From Setoptus koraiensis (Eukaryota > Arthropoda), in assembly GCA_048013815.1 (NCBI GenBank), contig CM106586.1, positions 13,516,001 through 13,580,000 of the forward strand: a stretch of DNA of 64,000 bases, read 5' to 3'. The notes beneath the pieces are model-generated. The model searched no databases and was not told the origin of the DNA. It saw only the letters and a list, made by a program, of their open reading frames with translations. The position numbers were made by a program, and so were the translations under genes. Shown piece after piece: positions 13,552 to 25,107 of the stretch (the first letter of the stretch is position 1; each line of letters opens with the position of its first letter).

Positions 13552-14565
13552 TATTGTTTAATTTATTATATTTAATTAATTATTATAGTCAATATATTAT
13601 TATTTGATGTATTGATGAATATTGTCGCAAAGTTGTTGTTACTTTCAACAGCTTGCAAGTTTGTTTTGTTTTACTTGTTTGTGTGTGTGTGTGTGTGTGT
13701 ATGTGTGTGTAAGTGTGTGTGCGTTGAATCGATGGTGGTATTGTTGTCGAATGTCGGACTGATCCTCTGCTGGCAACGAATAAAATAAATAAAATCTCGT
13801 TACTCGATATTATAATGTCAATCAGTGTGTGTAATATGTGTAATAATATTTAATATATACGTGTAGTTAATTTAGGAGAAAAGCGGGCATAAAGACAAGA
13901 AACGCGAATGTAAGAATTGGATGAGATGTGATATTTTTCTAACAGTTTTGAGCGTACACATTAAAATAAACAGCACACAACTCACGTTTGTTGTGGTAGT
14001 AAAAGCAGCAGCAACAGTGAAAAGCGTTCGTTTATTCGTTCGTTCGTTCGTTCACACAGACGCACACACACACACACACACTCGCTCACACACACACACA
14101 CACACAGTTCGTTATGCAGTTTTGTGCTGACACACATTGGTGCTGCTAATGCTACAGAAGCAGTTTCAGTTGCAGTTGCTCTGTTGTTGCAATTGCAAGC
14201 GCTCAATTTGAGATGTAGCGCCAATTTTCAACCAGCACGCACCAGCCAACAGCAACAGCCTGAACAGCGAATGCTCGCACAAAACAGTTGTTTTCCAATC
14301 CAGTTTCAGCGGGTAGTGGTGCCAGTGCCAGTGCCAGTGCCAGCAGAATAGCAGTGCAGAATTATTGGGTGCAACCAATGAATGCAACATTTCCACTATA
14401 ATGTTCTGCGTTGCTTTACACAAGCCATTCACTTCTGAGCACACACACACACGAAAATGGTGCACAGAGCGCAAGCGATGCGAACAGCACAGTCAATAAA
14501 CTGTAATAGTAAGCGCTTTTCGCGTTTATAATGATGGCTGTCGCGTTGTGGCGTTCGCAATGGCG

Positions 14566-14567
<2 letters not shown>

Positions 14568-14601
<34 letters not shown>
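14568..14601. repeat. (GT)n microsatellite
   Basis: Uninterrupted dinucleotide repeat of about 16 units. It creates spurious His-Thr and Val-Cys frames on the two strands. Confidence 0.9.
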
Positions 14602-14603
<2 letters not shown>

Positions 14604-15067
14604 TGACTGGCGCCATGCAAGCACCATGCAGCATGTGCCTGTAAAACTGTTGCAGAGAGAAACAAAACAACCGTTGCAGTTCGCGAAACAACCGACAGTC
14701 GCACATTGACCCAAACTTTGATCCAACTTAACTCGACTGATGTGAGCCGCTGGCCTATTGCGATCAGTCAGTCTCAATTGAGCTAATGCGAGGCAGAGCC
14801 AAGAAGAGAAGTGAACATTACACGAGACAGTGCGAGCGTCGCGAAGCGTTTCACGAGCGACGCTAGCGCCTCTCGCTGATTTTTGTGCAACTTCATTTTG
14901 GAGACATTGGCGCTGCCCACAACAATGCTCATCGGCGCTGGTTTGCACAAAGCTGCCAGATGGCACAGTTTTGGTGCCCAATCTGTGCGCATGCAGCATG
15001 CGTAGTGGTAGGCGTCGTCTAAGTTGACTGCGGTGCCGCAGCATACTGACTAAATTCAGCAAAAAAG

Positions 15068-15099
15068 TAGCGCGCGCGCGCGCGCTCTCTCTCTCTCTC
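15068..15099. repeat. Compound (GC)n-(TC)n tract
   Basis: About eight GC dinucleotides run directly into about seven CT dinucleotides. Alternating GC sequence readily adopts Z-DNA and the polypurine-polypyrimidine half can form triplex (H) DNA; whether it does so here is inference. Confidence 0.85.
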
Positions 15100-15805
15100 T
15101 GAACTGTAACTATACGATACTATACTGCACTGGTGTCTATACTACAGTACTGATACCGAGTATAGGCCACAGAGCATAGTCTAGTTGTACGGTTCTATAG
15201 TTGCACTGTACAATTGCTGCACTATAGCAATAGCACGGCAAACATTTATGGTCAGATGGGGGCAGATAGGGGGCGGAGAGGTGCCTTCAAGTGGCACAAA
15301 CTGTGCATCTTTATCATGGCGAACACACACACACAGACTGACGAGTAACAAAGTTGATGCTCATGAACAAGAAATAAGGGAAAGGGAAACGGGGAAAGAA
15401 TATTTGGCGCGGTTCTGTGCGTGTGTGTGTGTGTGTTGCAAACACAAGATGGCGTCAGTTGTGAGCGTAAATCTGTGTTGTTGTTTTTGTGTGTCTAGTT
15501 TTGTCGGTTGCATTTTCGTCTATCACCATCACATTTGTGTCTGTGAGCGCTGGTGTGTGCACTGTTCGTCGCGAGCATTGTATTCCACACTAGCGTGTAC
15601 TAATGGATATTGGTCCGACAATGGCACAACAAAGTGCATTCTATGTGAACACTGTTCAACGTAACACTCTATATGAGGGCATAATTGGGAACATAGTAGA
15701 CAAAAACTATAGCAAACTTTACGCGTATGCAACCCAGCAAATATGCTCTTGTGACTCACAACTTGCAGCGAGGCAATGTTCTCACATTCGCCTTGCTGCA
15801 ACGTC

Positions 15806-15848
15806 CAGAATCTATGCGTCGGTGCTCAGCACCGACGCATAGATTCTG
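15806..15848. repeat. Perfect 43-bp palindrome (21-nt arms, 1-nt centre)
   Basis: The left arm (15806-15826) is the exact reverse complement of the right arm (15828-15848), with one C between them. Because it is symmetrical, frames entering from either side read the same peptide (RIYASVLSTDA). The arm is of mixed composition, so it is not a low-complexity accident. Possible readings are the tip of a fold-back transposon, a structured regulatory site, or an inversion or assembly artefact. Confidence 0.9.
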
Positions 15849-16463
15849 TCGGGCCGAGTAGACAGAATTTTCACAATTTTCCCTCTTTCCCCGTTGGAAA
15901 GGCGCATTGAAAAAGTTAAGTTTTCTCCCAATCGTGCGCTCGAAAATCCGTGTCCTCCAGGGGACAGAATGAGCGCTTTTCCCTCCCTAACAAGTAAGCT
16001 GTAGGGCCAAAATCCCTTTCCACAATCAGTTGTCGTCCTGTTGGTGTTCGTTTTCGTTTGCCATTCGGGTGCCATATCTGCTCCGGTGGGAGATTCGAGG
16101 GTAAACGGGACGACGGATAGTGGGAGCGGATGATTTTGGAACAGACACCACAGAGTGCAAGATGAAAATTTCAAGCGAGCTACACCGAAACGGTTACCTT
16201 CTATACAACGTGTATAAATGAGTAAATAAATGAGATATAGTTTTATTACTCGTGTTATCTATGCGACGTAGGCTGTTGCATTACACAGGATAGTGTGCCA
16301 TTGAATCACGTTGGTGCGCGACCAGCGAACTTTCACGTCCACCAATTTTCGCTTTTAGTGAGCCAACTGGTGGCTCTATTCACAGCCGCAAGGTCTCCTA
16401 ACAATTGATAGCAGCGTCAATAGCAACAGTTTGTTTCAGCCATTTCCGCTTTGTCTCTCACTG

Positions 16464-16526
16464 CTGTGATGTAACTTCTACTTGTGCTATGCACTGTTCA
16501 ACAGTGCACAAGTAAAAGTTACACAG
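16464..16526. ncRNA. Imperfect hairpin resembling a microRNA precursor
   Basis: Segments pair in order: CTGTG/CACAG, GTAACTT/AAGTTAC, TACTTGT/ACAAGTA and GCACTG/CAGTGC, with a C-A mismatch, small bulges and a five-base loop (TTCAA). The total length of about 63 bases and bulged stem fit a metazoan pre-miRNA, but there is no expression evidence and I recognise no known mature sequence. It could equally be a piece of a small inverted-repeat element. Confidence 0.3.
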
Positions 16527-18960
16527 TGTTGTGTGCAAACGAATGAACACTTTCTACGCCATACCATTAATTTGCTTACGTGGCCAAAAGAGACAATTTT
16601 CATCATTTTTTTTTTAATCATTTTAATCATTCTCATTTTGTTCGTGCCACCATAAGGCGGTCAATATGTATAACATGTGCACATGTAATTTGTGTTGCTT
16701 ACAAACAACCACATGTAGTTTTGCGACGATATTTGTTTGTTGCCAAGGTGTGTCGCCAAATGCGCGCTTGCGTAACGTCCATTTTGTGAGTCATCATCTC
16801 AAACACAAAATTACATGGTTACAGGTTGATAGCTTTCACTAATAGAAACGCGCTTCCTCGTGCATTCCAGGCATTCGCATCGAGCGACGCAGGATTAATC
16901 GACAATCTCACCATGTCGCACTTGTCGGCAACATGGTCGCCAGTACATCCCATATACAGTGCTAATGCAACTAATAAGAAAAATGTTGATCAGTTGTCTA
17001 GTAGTTGATGATTGGTTGGCATCTTGATGGGGCAGCGGGCAAGTTAATTGCGCCCTTTGAAGTACTATGTTCGAATATACCACAACACATAATATGTGCA
17101 TGGTGGCAAAAACTGCAACTATTTTTGTATTGAGTAATAGCCTATTACTAATAGGTCAACTCTTCTCGTTTCACCTGGTGTGTTTTTTTTTCTCTGCTGT
17201 GTGTTGCACAACGCACAATTCGGCACAGGAAATGCAATTGGGGCTCCTCTCGTAGACACCATAGCGCATCACTGAAATGTGACATTAAGCCAAATGTTGA
17301 GCGAATTTCATCTTGATAAACTATACAAACAAAGCCAGTGTGGGTAAGTTTCAAATTAAGATGAGTTGTCCCGATATTTTCGTCCCGTATTCGCGATTGT
17401 ATTCGCCCTCGCGACATTGTGTCGCGAGGCAACATATTTATCGTCAAATTGCTTTCTATTATTTTCACGGCATCCCCTGACTAGTTGCTCAAGAAAAATT
17501 CAACGCGAGAAAGTTTCCCCAATAGCAGTATACTCTACTGCCGGCAAAATAGGCGGTCGCATGGGCATTCCTCGTCTATTGGTCGTCCAGTTTCAAATGG
17601 GACACACCTGAAATGCACTATGAACCCTGAATCGGCAAATATCCAGAGTCCAAAACTTTGGTGTGTCCCGAATTTTGTACAAAACGATTGCCAATACTGA
17701 CCATTATCTTGTTTACTTGGTCTAACTGCCGACCAACCTCAGCATACTCGCTACGATTGCACTGATGGAATCTACAGTGGTAGTGAATATAGATCAACGC
17801 CAATGTAAACATTGTCTGCACTAGATCAAAAGCACAGATATTTACACGAAAATACACCGGAAGATTTGAACAATTCATCCATTTGATTAAAAAAAATATA
17901 TAAATAAATAGCGATGGAATTTAACAACTGTAACCTAAAATTAAATTCAACATAGTATCATCTGTCGAAGAGTCGTAGCTTTACTTTAGCCATCCCGATC
18001 AGATGTTATGACAAAAATAATAACAACCCACGTCACATGGCCTTAGCAACAATCATAGCTGATGAAAAGTTATCAGTGAATCAGTTATTATTGTTGTTGT
18101 TGCCGTGCAACTTTTTACCTATCCTCTATATGATGTATTATAATTTTAACAAGATAGTCAATCATATGGACACTTATGTAATCGATGTCTAGATGCAATC
18201 AAAACAGGAGTGCTCGTCAACAAGTATGCCCATGGACATATGAGTGCCATCCATACCCAACTTGATATCGACACCAGGCACGAGGGACTATTCCTATTTG
18301 TAGACGATAAATAATATTATTTCATACATAGAGACACCTCCAGCATTTTGGGCTGCCCATGCATATATACAAGCGAACTATCTTTTTAATCAATTACGTA
18401 TATCTACCAGTATTAATCTCTATTTGATGTCATCAGATATTAGTAAATTGAAGACACATTTAATGAGATATCAATCTGCTATTTGTGAAGTGAAAAAAGT
18501 CAACTCGATTTTGGTTAGATTGTGTGTCTGGTAGATTGTGTGGCGTGAGTAGCATTCATTTGTTGTTGCGACTGCTCTGTTCCAGTTATCGAAGAATTTA
18601 GCTACACTTGTTTGAAAGGCTCTCGACCAGCAAGAAACATATGATTGAGCTAGACAGAAATAAAACGCTACATTTCTTCTCTTTGCCCTACATGATTTAG
18701 ATATCATCAACACTTACTGTTTGTAAATTCAATATAAACTCATGAAAAAGGCTCACTCATGTTCGCTTTAAATAAATGAGCAACTATAACAAGACAAAAC
18801 GAAAAACTAAACTCACTCTCATCGCAACAAAAATTATGCATTCAATATATTGAGCTATATCTCAGTTAAGTATATCTCACATTGCAACAGCAACCCTATT
18901 AGTCCCGACTTGAGAAGTAGCAAGCTTTGCTGTTAGGAAAAAAGCGTTCACCTCTCATAG

Positions 18961-19191
18961 TACTCAAAAGCAGTAGATTGTATAGTAACTGGACATTTCA
19001 GTGCTCCAAATAAGAGCACAGCTTTGACCGCAATCACGGCGTCGATAATTAAAACAGCTCTATCCATACACCTGAGTCACACAGTTAAACATTTCAAAAT
19101 AGCAGCAACACCAAAAAGCAATTGTTATCAATTCTTGAAAATCCATATAGTAAATCATAAAGGAATCCGGCAAGCAAGCACTATCTCCAAA
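18961..19191 (+). other. In-frame, ATG-less presequence-like stretch upstream of SHMT
   Basis: The SHMT reading frame stays open for 77 codons upstream of its first ATG (19192), back to a stop at 18958. Conceptual translation of the last 57 codons is rich in Ser, Thr, Lys, Arg, His, Ile and Ala and has no acidic residue, which is the character of a mitochondrial targeting peptide. There is no in-frame ATG, so use of this stretch would need an upstream exon (AG sites near 18970-18976 are possible acceptors) or a non-AUG start. Several animals make mitochondrial and cytosolic SHMT from one gene by alternative starts. Confidence 0.4.
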
Positions 19192-20811
19192 ATGGCGGAA
19201 TTTGAGAATAGTAGCCACGCTAAGATGTTGAATCTGGGACTCAAAGATGCCGATCCAGACCTTTACAATTTGATAAAAGAGGAGAAAAAACGTCAGTCTT
19301 CAGGTCTTGAGATGATAGCGTCGGAAAATTTCACAAGTCGCTCTGTCCTAGACACGTTGGCGTCTTGCTTGACCAACAAATATTCCGAAGGGTACCCTGG
19401 CCAGAGGTAGGTTTACGAGAATTTTAAATTGCTAACGGCTACGATTATTTCGGTAATGCAAGTTTGATTGAAAAAACTTTATTTGTAAAACTCCGAATTT
19501 ATGCGAATCCAGGTATTACGGCGGCAACAATTTCATTGATCAGATAGAACTTTTGTGCCAAAAAAGAGCTCTTGACACTTATGGGTTAAAACCCGAAGAA
19601 TGGGGCGTGAACGTGCAAACCTTATCAGGATCACCTGCTAATTTCGCCGTATATACAGGCGTCATCGGACCTAACGGCAGACTCATGGGACTAGATTTAC
19701 CAGACGGAGGACATCTGACTCATGGATTTTACACTGCCACGAGAAGCGTCTCTGCGACATCTATGTTTTTTCAATCCATGCCCTATCATATCGATCCCAA
19801 GACAGGGCTAATTGATTATGACCAATTAGAGGTGGTTGCACGATCATTCAAACCCAAATTGATTATTGCTGGCATAAGTTGTTATCCAAGATTATTAGAC
19901 TACAAAAGATTCAGGGAAATATGTGATCAAAATGGTTCCTATCTCATGGCTGATATGGCTCATATTAGTGGCTTAGTCGCCGGCAAGGTCGTTCCAAGTC
20001 CATTCGAATACGCGGATATTGTAACTTCGACAACACACAAAAGTCTTAGAGGACCGAGATCTGGGTTGATTTTCTATCGCAAAGGTGTCAGGTCGACCAA
20101 CGCTAAAACTGGTAAGACAGTAATGTACGATTTAGAGAATATGATAAATTCTGCTGTGTTTCCGGGTCTTCAGGGTGGGCCTCATAATAGTGCAATCGCT
20201 GCTGTGGCAACCGCATTGAAACAATGCATGACAACTGAATTTCAGGAATACCAACAACAAATCATAAAAAACGCAAGAAGACTTGCAAAATCACTCGACG
20301 CCCTCGGATATTCTATTGTCACTGGAGGCACTGACGTTCATATAGTTTGGGTAGACCTCAGACCCAAAAACATTGGAGGTGCTCTATCCGCGAGATTGCT
20401 TGAAGAGATATCGATCGCTTGCAATAAGAATACCGTACCTGGAGATAAGAGTGCAATGAATCCAGGAGGTATCAGGCTGGGTACTCCAGCCTTGACCACG
20501 AGAGGGCTCACTGAAGATCATATGGATCAAGTTGCGGCATTCATTGACGAGGGTGAGTAGAAAATTGTCGTTTTCAGATTTACATTTTATACCCTGACTA
20601 TACTTGAGATATCATTACTGATCCAATAACAATTTTTCTATCTATAGGAGTGAGATTGTCGATTGAACTGAGAGCTCAGGCAGAAACTGATAAAATGGAC
20701 GAGTTCAATCGAATCATGAAGGAACCTAAAAATAGGATAAAAATTGAGGAACTTCGAGATCGTGTTGAAGCATACGCACGAAACTTTTACATGCCAGGAT
20801 ACGATTACTGA
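19192..20811 (+). CDS. SHMT: Serine hydroxymethyltransferase, 3 exons
   Basis: Exons 19192-19406, 19513-20552 and 20648-20811; phases close to give 472 residues, the usual length of the cytosolic enzyme. SHMT is a PLP enzyme that interconverts serine plus tetrahydrofolate with glycine plus methylene-tetrahydrofolate, feeding one-carbon metabolism. Landmarks include EMIASENF near the N-terminus, YPGQRYYGGN across the first junction, DMAHISGL (219-226), the PLP-lysine segment [12 protein letters not shown] with Lys248, [18 protein letters not shown] and the C-terminal FYMPGY. The ATG (context AAAATGG) gives a cytosolic form; the open frame upstream may supply a mitochondrial form. A polyadenylation signal lies at 20986-20991. 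Confidence 0.96.
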
Positions 20812-23800
20812 GGGTTTCAAGTTCTTCACTTCTAGGGAGGCAGTCATAGTGAATTCAGAGAATTTTGTCCACTCGCTCCTTGTGTTAACTATTTAGTGCC
20901 ATTTCTCATCATATCTAATGTTAAAACGAAACAAAGTAGAATGTTTAAGATAGGACTTAAGCTTATCAAACGACAATTCATCTCGAATAAATTGTTAAAT
21001 TCAATGTGATATGTCGACATCAATTTTCCGGTTTTAGATCATCCATCATTCATCTAATTACTTCAAAGTTATATCTATTCCGTGTCTGTCGAATAGTAGA
21101 CTATGGCACAATATCCGGCAGGGAATATATTACCGATCGCATCCCCATTCTAAGAGTTTTGTTACTTAGGTTGTGATTTCAATATCATCAATATCGAACT
21201 TTTGAGGCAAGTTACATGTTCGAAATTACACATTATTTAGAGGTGTTGTTTTGTTGGCATTTAAACTTGCAATTACATCTAGTGCGCAGGTAGGAATTTT
21301 TCGAGAGTAGAGGATTTTTCGCTCTGATAGTGTAGGGTTGAATAGTTGCCCTGAACAATGTAAGTTGCCACTAGTTTGGATCGATTTAATTCTCACGAGA
21401 GTAAATTTAGTGTCACAAGTTGAACAAATCAATTAATAGAATGAATATGGATATTTTATATGTTCAAGAGATACACAAGTACAATTTCATTTTTGCATAA
21501 ATGTTATCCATATAAACGTTCAACCTCATAATCGTCACAACACTGTTAAAAAGTGATTTTGAGTCGGTTTTAATTGAATGCGACTTAATAGATTAATCAA
21601 GTGTAGATTGGAGGACAAATGACATCATTCTGGATTCTGATTGATGTTTACCGAATGTTGATACTACTGTTCACATATTTCTTAGTCACGTAGCTCTTCC
21701 TCTCATCAGCATTTCAGGTAGTAGAGCCTGCTTTGAGTCATTCACCTGGAATCGTGGTAGAGTAGTAATGAGTCAATGAGTTCATTATTATAAAGCAGCG
21801 ATCACTAAATAGTTCAAAAAGCAACAATTGAAACTGGATTTAATGAGAAGACATGAGTATTCATCATCATTTGGCTGATAGATTTTACATCTTCAATTTT
21901 ATAGAACTCGTCGATATTGCGAGACATAGGTATTAGTCTACGTGAGTTAATCTTGATGACATGATTGTCACCTATTGATTGTTCAAATGTTAGTACTATT
22001 AGACGGCTGTAAAAAAGGCGTTAAACTTGCGCTTATTATTCTGCATTGGAATTAAATATTTGTATAAAGGATACTGTATCTCTAATCGCAAAATTATGAT
22101 TGTGCCTCTACAATTGTACGATACACCACAAACAACAGAGGTATCATATAGATCTGCACTGAAGCCCAAAAGTCAGCTACCTTCCACATGTCTAAACAAC
22201 AACAAACTTTGTTTGGAAATACACCGCTGCTGTCAATGTCGTCTCCGCAAGTTTTCTATCTCGCCTCTGACTATATAGTGTGCGAGGTGTAAAAACAAGT
22301 AGTTTGTTGTTAGTCGGCTTTTGGGTATTTCCAAGTTCATCATCACTCATGATCTCATAAGGGGCTGATGAAGATAATGAACAGCGTGAACGCATGCCAC
22401 TAAGCCCAACCATTAACGATTGCAAAATATTTATCCAATTTTATTTTTAACTATTCATTCCTCTACTGACGATTAAGCCTATTCCAAGAGTATTAACAAA
22501 TGAATAATAGAAACTTGAATATGGCACCAATCATGATATCTCTCTCATTCATCTGGAGGGATTCCATTGGCTGATAATCAATAGTTGTAAACTATGTGGT
22601 GAATGCATTCATTAGATCAAGCCTGAACATTTATCCTGTTAACTATTATATTTATATTTATATACATATATATGTATATATATATATATATACATAAAAT
22701 AGTTCTTTGGTGTGACGCCTTCAGCACGGGAATATGACAGCGGTTTACGTAGCTTGAGAAATACTAACAAGTATTACATACTTGTGATGTGTAACCGACA
22801 TACAGAGGATCGCTCTCGGAGGGTTGTGATGTAAGCAGACAACAAAGTATTAGAAATAGTAGTCGGTATAAACCTAATCAAACAAACGCTGATATTGGTG
22901 AATAAGGCGTGTTTATACATAATGATAATAAAAATCAATAGCATATCTCTATTGCATAATATGATTTTAGTCGTCGGTTATAGTAGTGCTTTCAAATAGT
23001 TGAAACAAGTTGGCTTTTTTTAACTTCAAACAACTACCGGAAGCCTAATGTTGTTGACGCAATCGAATAAACAAAACAGATGAATCATAACCAGGTCACT
23101 TGACACATTACGTAGGATTGCATAATTTTGTCCTCGATAGTGAATAGTATTAGCTCATCAAGTGGACGATAATGACACCAACCTGTTAGATGACGCGCAG
23201 TAAATAAAATAAATAAAAGATAGAATCACAGATCACCGTGTTACCTGTAGTCTAGACAAGTAGCAGTGTATCTGCTCGCTACGTATAACTGCAGATATCT
23301 GTATTTATCTGCAGATATTTGTAAATCGTAAATTCGCAACTGCCTTTAGAATAGACAGTGCTATCGAAGCAGAGTATGTTGTCAGCGCCGTACTAAAAAA
23401 AAAGAAACTAGAAAAAATTGCATTTCCAGAAGTGACATGTCAAAACGCCATTTAGTACAGTAATGGTATTTACCCCTTCAATCTTGACTTTACACATCAC
23501 CCAGTCATAGCTCTAGTCGTGAACACGCATATTAACAAACGAAAGACAAATGGTTCTTGCACATGGTACAATATCTACAAATCGCCCTGTTTAGTGCTAA
23601 TCGATAAACACCAATATCTGATTTATTTCATCCAGCTAGTTCTATTGAATTAGCTTATGATCAGGATACTACTATCAGTGTCCTATACTATCGCCCATAT
23701 TGTAAATTTATTCATTTGCAGTTACAATTTATTCTTCTTCTGCAACAACAGATAGTAACAATATTACCAAGCTCACACAAACTACTGGTTTAGAAAAGGT

Positions 23801-23997
23801 TTATAAAGAAATCTTTATATTCATACAAACCCTTAGAACAATCCGTTATTGCCAACTTCTAGAGCTCAGAATAGGTCATGGACCACTGAAAGCGGCCTTG
23901 TATGCCGTCCTGGACACTCAGATAATAGACTTAATTACCATTCTATATCATATATACATATAGATAGATATATTGGAAACGACATCACCCTGCAACG
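20812..23997. other. Non-coding spacer between SHMT and IkB-like gene
   Basis: AT-rich and without a recognisable gene. It holds the SHMT 3' end (AATAAA at 20986), an alternating AT tract at 22655-22695, and presumably the promoter and 5' leader of the IkB-like gene. A pyrimidine-containing AG at about 23836 could be an acceptor for an untranslated leader exon. Confidence 0.5.
20986..20991 (+). promoter_or_regulatory. Polyadenylation signal of SHMT
   Basis: AATAAA 175 bases after the SHMT stop, the first canonical hexamer downstream. Confidence 0.6.
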
Positions 23998-25107
23998 ATG
24001 TTACCCACAGGCGGCCCAATCGAACGACATCCATATGGCTCAAACTCCACATCTGATCCCAAGCATCACAGGCGCAGTGTTGATTGGCGAGATTCTGGAA
24101 TATTTATTGATACAGAAAGCGATTGTTCTAGCAAACGATCCTCGCTAGATGTTTACCTGGTCGACGGCCGTCCACAAAGTGAATATGACTTGATGGTATC
24201 GAAAAATCAGGAGGGAGCTCCATCCTATTTCGGGAATTCCAGCCGAACAATCGAGTCTTGTTTTTCAAATCTTTCCGTTGGATCGAATGTATCAGAGGAT
24301 GGCTCGTGCAACGAGCAACTGAACAAAGATCTCAGACACTCAATCGATACTGTCACATTTCAAGACGAGGACGGCGATACAATACTTCATCTTGCTGTAG
24401 TCGGTTGTTCAATCAATATTATCAATGATCTCGTAAAAGTCTACGCTCGGGAGGACCTTTTGGATATGGTCAACAACATGATGCACAGCGCTTTGCATGT
24501 TGCCGTAATGACTCATAGAACGGATATTGTTGGGTTACTCATCAAGTCTGGAGCAAAATATAACCTTAGAGACAGAAGAGGGAATACTTGTCTTCACATA
24601 GCATGCCAACAGGGGCATATCCAAACAGTTATTGCCATACTAGAAAACATAGCTTCTTTGGAAGAAGACAATATCACCAAGAATCAGGAATTATTTAGTG
24701 ATATACAATCATTGGTGGAAATGAGAAATTTCGACGGACAGACCTGCTTGCACCTAGCAGCATCCAAAGGACACCGGCATATATTGAAATTGCTTATCAA
24801 CAGTTATCGAACAGATATGAATCTTATTGAGGGCAAAAGTGGTGACACAATACTTCATATGGCAATCAAAAATCATGATTTAGAGTTAGTTTCTTTCATC
24901 TTAAGGCAGCTGGATGGATTCTGCAATTCATTAAATTACGCAGGCTACGACCCTTTGGAAACATTATCCATAATTGAACAGGGCGCTGACGAGCAATCAG
25001 CTATCCATTTACAGAAAATTAAAAGTTTAATTATTGAGAAAATTGAGTCCTGTACTCAAAAAGATCAGAGAAACTGTAGTAGTAATTATGTCAATAGAAA
25101 CCAATAG
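23998..25107 (+). CDS. IkB/Cactus-like NF-kB inhibitor, ankyrin repeats
   Basis: Single-exon frame of 369 residues. Ankyrin repeats run from about residue 123 to 325 and follow the IkB pattern closely: DGDTILHLAV (126-134), HSALHVAV (163-170), RDRRGNTCLHIACQQGH (191-207), an insert of about 30 residues, DGQTCLHLAASKGH (246-259), SGDTILHMAI (281-290) and YAGYDPLETL (314-323). In IkB proteins these repeats hold Rel/NF-kB dimers in the cytoplasm, and phosphorylation of an N-terminal DSGxxS degron triggers ubiquitination and release. A DSGIFIDTES segment (32-41) sits at the expected place, but the second serine is shifted, with Ile at the canonical position. No acidic PEST tail is seen. The start is the first ATG after an in-frame TAG at 23965. 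The 3' end faces the cysteine-string gene. Confidence 0.88.
   Translation: MLPTGGPIERHPYGSNSTSDPKHHRRSVDWRDSGIFIDTESDCSSKRSSLDVYLVDGRPQSEYDLMVSKNQEGAPSYFGNSSRTIESCFSNLSVGSNVSEDGSCNEQLNKDLRHSIDTVTFQDEDGDTILHLAVVGCSINIINDLVKVYAREDLLDMVNNMMHSALHVAVMTHRTDIVGLLIKSGAKYNLRDRRGNTCLHIACQQGHIQTVIAILENIASLEEDNITKNQELFSDIQSLVEMRNFDGQTCLHLAASKGHRHILKLLINSYRTDMNLIEGKSGDTILHMAIKNHDLELVSFILRQLDGFCNSLNYAGYDPLETLSIIEQGADEQSAIHLQKIKSLIIEKIESCTQKDQRNCSSNYVNRNQ

Larger units (their letters stand above)
13552..18960. other. Long non-coding region with microsatellites and inverted repeats
   Basis: No recognisable gene in 5.4 kb. It contains (GT)n at 13678-13718, (CA)n blocks at 14055-14106, a GTGCCA tandem at about 14320-14344, (GT)n at 14568-14601, and a compound (GC)n-(TC)n tract at 15068-15099. 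A perfect fold-back lies at 15806-15848, an imperfect hairpin at 16464-16526 and a small 10-base-arm hairpin at about 17410-17431. Frames such as the 120-codon one at 15812-16174 (-) and the 178-codon one at 14526-15062 (-) have no family signature and start or end in repeats. Confidence 0.55.

Noticed and set aside
13069..13561. Two plus-strand frames of about 150 codons rich in Gly/Cys/Leu/Ala
   Set aside because: Antisense readings of the Lys/Ala/Pro repeats of the H1-tail-like gene.
14526..15062. 178-codon minus-strand frame
   Set aside because: Its C-terminal half reads through a (GT)n microsatellite, and the rest shows no domain.
15812..16174. 120-codon minus-strand frame ending in the palindrome
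   Set aside because: No ATG-supported homologous protein recognised and its end is made by the palindrome itself; could be mobile-element remains but nothing supports a call.
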